This document shows, piece by piece, positions 56,801 through 64,000 of a stretch of DNA of 64,000 nucleotides; position 1 is the first letter of the stretch; each line of letters opens with the position of its first letter. The notes under the pieces were generated by a model, which saw only the letters and a list, made by a program, of their open reading frames with translations, was not told where the DNA came from and did not search any database. Source of the stretch: Sisyra terminalis (taxonomy: Eukaryota > Arthropoda > Insecta > Neuroptera > Sisyridae); the NCBI GenBank assembly GCA_958496175.1, contig OY292274.1, positions 63,498,630 to 63,562,629 of the forward strand, in the 5' to 3' direction. The position numbers and the translations under genes were made by a program.

Positions 56801-58432
56801 AGGATCAGTCCAATTCAGTCGGTCCAGCACTTGTCGTTTGATTATTTTTTTTAATTCTGTTTTTTTTTTTTGGGATCATCCCAACATATTGGTAGTACAA
56901 ATTCATTATTATTTTAATTTTATTGTTTTTAGTTTTCCAGTGGTGACCGTTTTAGTTTTACTAGGCGCAGATAATTTCGCACTTTTAAGGGTTTGCGGAA
57001 ACTTGATTATCTCAGGCCCTACTTGTCCTATCAAAATGAAACTAAAAGCAGTGTGGTCATGAAAATATAAGCTATAAGGTTGTAATGAGACGTTTTCACC
57101 TAAATGTAATTCTAAGGGGTAAAATTTTAGCCTAAATTTTTAGCTCTCATTTGTAAAAACTCCAATTTTCACGGAAAGATTGTGAAAGATGGGAAAGAGT
57201 CTGCACGTTAAAACTTTTTTTTACAAATAATTAGGTACGAGTTATATTCGAAAACAAAATTTGAAGTCTGAGACTTTAAGCCTTTTTAAAATAAAAAATA
57301 ACAAAATTTGGAAATTTTCAAAATTTGAAATTTTCTGAGCTCAATATCTCTAGTGCGGGACCAGATAAAAATCTGAAATATCACCCCATTATAGTACTGT
57401 ATGATAGTATTATGCACCTAAAATTTGGAGTTTGAGATTAGACTAGGACCAGAGGTATTGCAAGCACAAAATGCCAAAATAATGCATACTTCAGTAGGAG
57501 AATATAATGTATTTAACTATTTAATATGTGACATATACTTGGCAAAAAGGGAATTTTACACAAAACAACATATACTCTGGGCTAACTAATATTCATATCT
57601 TAAATTTAAAACATATACTTCTTTCTGAAAGCTAATAATGTATGTACGTACCCATAGTCATCAACTAATCTTAATGCCCTTTTTGCCAAGTATATGTAAC
57701 ATATTAAATGATTAAATACTTTATATTCACCTACTGAAGTATGCATTATTTTGAAATTTTGTGCTTGCAATACCTCTGGTCCTAGTCAAATCTCAAACTC
57801 CAAATTTTAGGTGCATAATACTATCATACAGTACTATAATGGGGTGATATTTCAGATTTTTATCTGGTCCCCCACCAGAGATATTGAGCTCAGAAAATTG
57901 CAAACTTTGAAAATTTCCAAATTTTGTTATTTTTTATTTTAAAAAGGCTTAAAGTCTCAGACTTCAAATTTTGTTTTTGAATACAACTAGTACCTAATTG
58001 TTTGTAAAAAAAGTGTTAACGTGTAGACTCTTTCCCTTCCTTCACAATCTTTCCGTGAAATTTGGAATTTTTACAAATGAGAGCTAAAAATTTAGGCTGA
58101 AATTTCACCCCTTAGAATTACATTTAGGTGAAAACGTCTTAATACAACCTTATAGCTTATATTTTCATAAACACACTGCTTTTTGTTTCGTTTTGATAGG
58201 ACAAATAGGGCCTGAGATAATCAATTTTCCGCAAACCCTTAAAAGTGCGAAAATATCTGCGCCTAATAAAACTAAAATGGTCACCATTGGAAAACTAAAA
58301 CAATAAAATTAAAATAATGATGAATTTGAACGACCATAATGTTGGGGTGATAGCACACAAAAAAATATTTTTTTTTAAATGGTCCAGCAACCATTTCATT
58401 TATTTTTGAACCACTTTATTTGGACTGACTCC
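56801..58432. mobile_element. Long foldback element E
   Basis: About 1.63 kb, palindromic from AGGATCAGTCCAA to TTGGACTGACTCC. Arms of about 770 bp meet around 57600-57660. Mirrored landmarks include CTGAGCTCAATATCTCTAG, CACCCCATTATAGTACTGTA and CAGGCCCTACTTGTCCTATC with their complements. No clear TSD and no transposase. The frame at 56784-57062 lies in the left arm and has no domain. Confidence 0.75.
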
Positions 58433-60230
58433 ATAGCGCGAAAATATAAAATCAATTCTTCGACTTGAATTTAAAATTAACTTATATCTAATTAGTGTCA
58501 AATTTTGTTCGAAAAAAAAATTAAAAACATAAATATTTGTTCTTAAATTTATTCGCTGCATATTATTTCATCAAATTTGCAACTCTAATTCCCCGAACAA
58601 ATCAATTTTCACATTTTAGCACATATTAAAGTGGCAATTTTTCTCAACATGAAAAAAAAATTGAAATTAAATATTTGATTCTCATAAAAAAAATGGCTGA
58701 GATTTCAAAAGTAATTGAATTATGATAATGCGGCAAATGCTAATGTACTTCATTCCCATTCAATATAAAGAATAGGACAATGGAAATTTCACTGTAAAAT
58801 TCAGCAAAAACATTTGATTTTCAATGCTTTATTCGCTGTATTCAAATGAGTCTTGCGAGAAAAAAAAACCTTTAAGTATCATTAATCATAATTGATTTTT
58901 AAAGAATTCCAAACTTTTAAAGCAAATCAAAGAGCATGTTTAAAAATAATTACTTTATAATTAACCTTTGGTGGTGGAAAAAAATTAAGCAGAAACTGCA
59001 TCGACAAGTATACTGTATGATTGGTGATCAATCACGTTAAAAACCGTTTCCTTTTTAAAAAGACATAAAAACTGTAATGAATCTTAAGCAAAGTAAAAAA
59101 GATAAGAAACTCAATGACTCTTTTACGTTTTCTTTACAAACTTTAAATTTTCAAAGTAATTAATCTCAGAATTGTGAAACGTTCAATACTTTCAACGAAA
59201 CCCCAAAAAAATTTGTTAAAACAACATAAAGATTTTCTCAAGAATTGATGTTTAAAACTTTGTATGAAAAAAAAAAGTATGCAACATCTGCAGTTTACAT
59301 AACAACCCAGGGTAACAAATAACTGTGATTAAAGAGTAATTAAACTAAAAAATTAACAACAGTTAGTTGAAAGAATTCCACTCTAAATCCAACATTTAAA
59401 CCAACATTTCTCTTATTAATCCAACTCCAAGCCCAAGAAACACAAATTCGTATATTTCCCCAAGAAATTAATGAAAACTTACTCGAAAAAAGCTTTAATA
59501 TTTGAAGCTTTCATTACAACACCAAGAATGGTCCAATTGAAAATTTAATGAATCAAATCTTTCCGTTTTAAATTACAATTATTGCTCCTTGCAAAGTCTA
59601 TATAAAAGCCAAACTTTTATTTCGAATTGTGATAAGGAAGCAATTTAAAATTATTTGTGATGAAATCAAAAAGCTTTAGCCATACAGTGTGTGGAAATGG
59701 TAACATGAAAAAGTGAAGAAATCAAAGTTTATTTTATCTTTTCTCGTCTGTTCACTCAAGCAATTCAATAGAAAATTAAATCAATGATAAAACGGTTTTC
59801 TTTTTTGATAAAATCTTTTTTCTCAAATCTCAATATAGTTTTTCTTACAGGTTTGAAAATATGGAACAAATTGCAAGCCAAAACCAATAAACGTAGAGGT
59901 TTTATATAGAAGTACTGTTGGATAATGGTTTTTGTAGTTGCATCACTAAAATGCTCAATAGATTTAATAAATGTTCAAATCATTTGGAACTTAATTTGGT
60001 AAGAGATTTCTATACCGAAAATATATAATTTAAATTTTATTCTAATCTAATATCATATTTTGAAATAAGAGAATTTGTTTAGAAGAAATCTTGATTTCTT
60101 AATCTTCTTAAACTTATTTGTTTCAAAAGATTGATTAGATTCATTTTATTCAATTCCAGTGTAAATAACAACAATAATAATATCAGGTTCACGGGTAATT
60201 GGAATATAGTTAAATTAATTTAAACTAGCT
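58433..60230. other. AT-rich intergenic DNA; one promoter-like site
   Basis: No gene recognised. A TATATAAAAG box at 59599-59608 is followed by non-coding AT-rich DNA with only very short frames. Confidence 0.45.
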
Positions 60231-61748
60231 GATCCCCACGACTTCATCTGCGTAACGTATTTTATTTTTCTCATTTCTTTTACGAAAAATATAACCATAC
60301 TTAAGAACACTTCACACTCTTGAAAAAAACACATTTAATAAACTGTTGCAAAGAATAAAATAGTTCTATGTAATAATCAATTAATTTTCAACAAATATTT
60401 ATAAATATCTAAAAAGAGTATGTTCAATTGCGTATAACTACGGTAGGTATACCTGCCGTGAACCAAATAATCCGTAAATCAATCAGCATCTATACATAAA
60501 TAAAAAATATCGCCAAGTTCAATAAATTCGGTCTTAATTATGACTAAAAAAAGTCGAAAGTTATCAAAATATTCGCGCCAAAATAACCCCATCTCCCTTT
60601 TTCGATTCCCGAATGAACCTTTTTCCAAAAACTATTACACTATTGCACTGTACAACACAACCGCGAAATTGAAATTTGTACAATTGCACGAAACCTAGTT
60701 CTTCCATAATTATGTATAACCATTATGAATCTATAAACTTATTATTAAAATATCTGAATTTCAACTATATAATTAAACCATATTGGAAAGTCAAGGGTTC
60801 ACCATACACGATTTGGCGTATGTCTTTTGCTGTGGAAGAGGATTTCAAATTTCCTTTATCATTATGATGATATGATTATTTATTATTTATCATTATGATG
60901 ATTTCTGGCTGGAATTGCGATTTTTTTTCGTGATCCCTTTCACGCACTTGCAAATAAAATATATTGTGGCCTGTCCCAAGAAAAAAAACCTGAATCCGCC
61001 CTTGTCTGTTAGGGTAGGAATTTTCAAAAAAAAATCTTATCACATGCCTACTTCCTATAAGGAATACACCGAATATTAAAATTTCATCAGTCAGAAGAGT
61101 ATATAAATACACCATTTTATATATGCACGGTTTTAAAAACGTATATACTTTAAGCTTTATTACTATTATAATTATTATTATTACATTTTTTTCGTTAATA
61201 TTTCCTTACTGAACAACCCTAAAGATCTATTTACAACAATTTTGTTAAAAAAAAAGTTTACTGTCAGATTATTATCTATAAAAACATTTATATTTCAATA
61301 AGGCAATTTTTTGTACCTCAAATTAAATTACTGTGCTTTTTATTAGTTCAATTAAAAATATTAATACCGATCATTTTTTAACTTTTAAATACCTTTTCAA
61401 TGATATATAACTCGCCTGTCTAAAGTAAAAAAAAGTTTTCATCCCTCAGTTTTTACGTAGGGGGTGAATTCCCTTATTATTTTTAAGGAATGATAAATAG
61501 CCTAACGTGTGTGGGTAATTGTGTTGTATCTTAATATAAAGTTTCATTAAATTCGGTTGTTCCGTTCTTTAGTTAAATCACCAGCGCACGCGATCTAAGA
61601 AAATTTTTTTAGTAATTTTTTCACACATTATTGGAGTTTTAGTATGGATCCCTATTTTTGAAGGAATTTTTCAAATCGGTCAAGTAGTTTCGGAGCCTAT
61701 TTAAAGCAAACAAACAATCAAATCTTTCCTCTTTATAATAATAATAGA
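60231..61748 (+). mobile_element. RTE/SINE-like retroelement, non-autonomous
   Basis: The start CTAGCTGATCCCCACGACTT CATCTGCGTAACG matches the fragment at 769-840. The end has TTCAAATCGGTCAAGTAGTT, CGGAGCCTATTTAAAGCAAA and a TATAATAATAATAG tail, wording familiar from the 3' ends of insect RTE-type LINEs and the SINEs they mobilise. No reverse transcriptase was read inside. The 60850-61160 part may be a further insertion. Small frames inside are not assigned. Confidence 0.5.
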
Positions 61749-62302
61749 AAAAAGTTAAATTTACCATTTTTTTTCTCAACAAATTAACTGCTAATCAATC
61801 TAATTTTTATCAAAGACTTTTGTAACCAAAAGCCGTACACTAAAGTATGGGGTATAATCGCAAATAGCCCCACAGTTGAAACGACTTTATGTAAATAAAT
61901 AATAAATCAAATTTTACAAGCATTAGAATTGCTTTATTATATAATTTCCTTACACTAACTATATTATGTTTTTAAAGTATGGCAAAATTTTCACTTATTT
62001 TCTACACAATTTTAAGCATTCCTTAAACAGAAAAAATTGCATTTCTATATTCAAACTATGTTTACCAAATTACACTTTAAAAATTGGGATAATTGTTGCC
62101 AAAAAACTTAGCAAAAATTAAAGAAATATCTTTCGCAAAATTTGTGTTTTAAAGTTTATTTTTCCAAATATTTCCATCACATTTTTTGCTTTTTGAATCA
62201 TAAATCACAAATTATTAAATTAATGTGATACCAATTAATATTCAATCAACAAATTACAACCTCTTTTGCAGAATAATATTATAAATATAAAGAGTAGAAC
62301 TG
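61749..62302. other. AT-rich intergenic DNA, nothing recognised
   Basis: No recognisable gene or repeat. Confidence 0.45.
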
Positions 62303-62465
62303 GAAACATTTGCGTAAATAATTAAATATATATATTTCAACACAAGTAATTCCACTCTGAAAGATGATCGAATTAATTATTCCAATATACCACTCATAAT
62401 TTATGTGAGCACTCAAATTGGGTAATTGTTGAAGACAATGTCGTTTTTGTCATCCCAATTTCGGC

Positions 62466-62472
62466 TATAAAT
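62466..62472 (+). promoter_or_regulatory. TATA box of peptide gene copy 2
   Basis: TATAAAT at the same distance (89 bp) from the ATG as in copy 1. Confidence 0.65.
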
Positions 62473-62554
62473 TTACGAAAATTTGTCTTGAAAATTATAC
62501 CTGAATTATATCTCAACTAGAGAACATATCAAGGAAAATTCAATTTCTTCAACA

Positions 62555-62875
62555 ATGAAATTCACTGTAAGTAAAAATCATTGTTATGTTTATTGAAAAA
62601 TTAATACAATAATTGTATTTTAGGTCGCAATTGCTATGTGCTTGGCTTTAATCGCCGTAGTTTCGGCCAATTATCGACCATTTGTTCAACATCCTCGTCT
62701 TCGACGATCGGCCGAAAATGTTCCCCAAGTGGAAACCGAAAAACACGCCAAACCTGTGGGTGACGATTTGAAAACCGATTCTACTTTCTGGTACCATTAT
62801 AGAACTCCAGCAGTGGTGGAACCAATTGTTTATACGTACCCCGATACTTACTACTACAACTATTGGTGGTACTAA
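62555..62875 (+). CDS. Small secreted peptide precursor, two exons (copy 2)
   Basis: Exon 1 is 62555-62566, the intron is 62567-62623 (57 bp, GTAAGT...TTTTAG, phase 0), and exon 2 is 62624-62875. The 87-residue product is identical to copy 1: signal peptide 1-19, RLRR processing site at 29-32, and a Tyr/Trp-rich C-terminus without cysteines. Only four codons differ, all silently (Ile, Asp, Pro-preceding Tyr, Asp), while the intron has several changes in 57 bp. Promoter and poly(A) signal are intact, so both copies look expressible. Family not recognised. Confidence 0.88.
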
Positions 62876-62963
62876 AGTTTTACAAGAATTGAAAATCTAT
62901 TGTGTAAATTTTCGGTTTGATACAAATTTTCGGTTATCAAAATCAATTTTTTTATAATTTTTC

Positions 62964-62969
62964 AATAAA
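62964..62969 (+). terminator. Poly(A) signal of peptide gene copy 2
   Basis: AATAAA 88 bp after the stop, in the context conserved with copy 1 (TTTTTCAATAAAATCTTCTG). Confidence 0.6.
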
Positions 62970-63032
62970 ATCTTCTGCTTTTGAAATTAAATAGTTATAT
63001 TTATATACTTATACGTCTTAATTCCTTTCAAT

Positions 63033-63225
63033 GTTTTCCAACGATAACAAATTTTTCTTACCTAGAACTAGTTGCCAACCTTATCAGAAAATATTCAAAG
63101 ATGTTCTTAAACTTCAATCCCATTTTTTTTTATTTTCTTGAGTTTTCCAATGATAACATTTCCTTATCTTTCTTACAAAGATTCGTTGCCAACCTTATCT
63201 AAAAGTATTTTCAGATATTCTTTTC
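63033..63225 (+). repeat. 109-bp tandem repeat 3' of peptide gene copy 2
   Basis: GTTTTCCAACGATAAC, a TTCTTAC tract and GTTGCCAACCTTATC at 63033-63085 recur at 63142-63195. Copy 1 has only one unit (about 3700-3765), so the extra unit arose after, or was lost before, the two blocks separated. Confidence 0.65.
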
Positions 63226-64000
63226 TAAATTCTCCAATCATTCATAATCTTCTGTGCCAAATTTCTTTCTTTTTTATTCTTCCAAAGAAATCTTTAACCT
63301 ATTGACTACTACTTATTATATATTAACTTTAAAAATATGACCTAAATATTCCAATTTCTTACATAAATCCAGACCCAAACCAATAGAAATAAAAATCTTT
63401 TTTACATTAAAATTCTGCAACAACTTGTCTCCATATAGTGTTATTATGCAATATCTTCCTACCTATTTTAAAATATCCAAAACGAAGATAAGTATAAAAT
63501 TTAACATTTCACCTGATTTTATCAATTTGCCCAATTTAGAGATATCGCTTTTAAATTTACTGCCTCTCAATCTTTATGAGGCACTTATATCTTTAAAATT
63601 TTATGATTTTTCTCCAAAATTTTGAACTTAAACGCTCCAATCCATCAATGGTTTTATTTTCCCAATATTTTTCTGTAAGGTCTGGAGATGATGTATATGT
63701 GGACATAAATTTTTATTTTCATTTCCTTTTAAGAGACCGTTATTATCATATTTTTATTGCATACCCTCTCATATCTATGAACTATTATCACTGATGTCTT
63801 TAGCACCAAAATGGAAATTATTGATTTGGAAATTTTCAATCAAAATGATAATTTTTAAACGATTTTTTTCCTATTAAATGTTATCAAGAGAAAGAGTTGA
63901 CATAAAATTAAAAAATATCAATTTAAAATTTTTTCACAAAAAAAAAACGCAATGGCATTTGAGTAAAATCTTAAAAATTGGACAGACTAATAAGTATTCA
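63226..64000. other. AT-rich intergenic DNA, nothing recognised
   Basis: Two short frames (63425-63625 and 63603-63794) have Leu/Phe/Ile-rich AT-driven composition and no domain. Confidence 0.4.

Larger units (their letters stand above)
62303..63121 (+). repeat. Duplicated block carrying the peptide gene (copy 2)
   Basis: Aligns with 2969-3800. Differences concentrate in promoter-distal, intron and 3' sequence; the exons differ at four sites. Edges fall at the same landmarks as in copy 1. Confidence 0.85.

Noticed and set aside
59599..59720. Promoter and small gene starting at the ATG near 59660
   Set aside because: A good TATATAAAAG box, but the following frame ends after fewer than 20 codons and has no supporting features.
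1..64000. tRNA, rRNA, riboswitch or bacterial-type operon content
   Set aside because: None recognised; the intron-containing gene and transposon types point to an animal nuclear genome.

Overview
This is AT-rich (roughly 70% A+T by eye) animal nuclear DNA, most likely from an insect, possibly a beetle (the order is a guess). Supporting signs are a short GT-AG intron in the one convincing host gene, and a repeat load of jockey-type LINEs, Penelope-like elements, a Ty3/gypsy LTR element, PIF/Harbinger, pogo and Tc1 DNA transposons and many long palindromic non-autonomous elements. There are no operons, CRISPR arrays, rRNA or recognisable tRNA genes. All comparisons were made by eye, so identities and element edges are approximate unless a target-site duplication (TSD) is stated.

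Host genes: the only convincing one is a two-exon gene for an 87-residue secreted peptide, present twice on the + strand about 59 kb apart (3221-3541 and 62555-62875). The proteins are identical and the coding regions differ at only four synonymous sites. Each copy keeps its TATA box, intron and poly(A) signal. A single-exon open frame at 30917-31387 resembles the AIG1/ADTRP membrane protein family and may be an exon or a relic. A CpG-richer stretch at 12.4-12.97 kb could be a promoter or untranslated exon.

Layout: 0.98-1.94 kb foldback A1; 2.97-3.8 kb peptide gene copy 1; 5.3-6.0 kb jockey relic; 6.56-7.54 and 9.58-10.55 kb two inverted deletion derivatives of a pogo-like transposon; 10.56-12.15 kb foldback G1; 13.2-15.9 kb element H1, a deleted Tc1-like element and foldback B1; 17.3-21.9 kb foldback G2, split by a young internally deleted gypsy-like element (17851-20844) with apparently identical LTRs and an intact 729-codon frame; 23.7-25.7 kb H2 and B2; 26.4-30.2 kb a decayed Penelope-like element holding a nested PIF/Harbinger derivative and a nested short Penelope-tail insertion; 30.9-33.7 kb AIG1-like frame, LINE scrap and foldbacks M and A2; 33.9-35.1 kb a 606-bp tandem duplication; 36.1-38.3 kb solo LTR, jockey relic and a Penelope-tail insertion; 39.9-41.0 kb element J (TTAA target); 41.75-42.17 kb another Penelope-tail insertion; 44.4-45.4 kb B3; 48.8-51.3 kb foldback D and two Penelope-tail insertions; 52.4-53.4 kb foldback C; 56.8-58.4 kb foldback E; 60.2-61.7 kb an RTE/SINE-like element; 62.3-63.1 kb peptide gene copy 2.

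Most unusual content: (i) short Penelope-type insertions, most with long 13-16 bp TSDs, carry head-to-head copies of a hammerhead-ribozyme-like motif whose stems covary between families; (ii) a set of foldback families share one arm grammar and 8-bp TSDs; (iii) several autonomous transposons survive only as internally deleted derivatives with both protein ends retained (gypsy, pogo, Harbinger). The window is essentially a transposon-built intergenic region bounded by two copies of one peptide gene.
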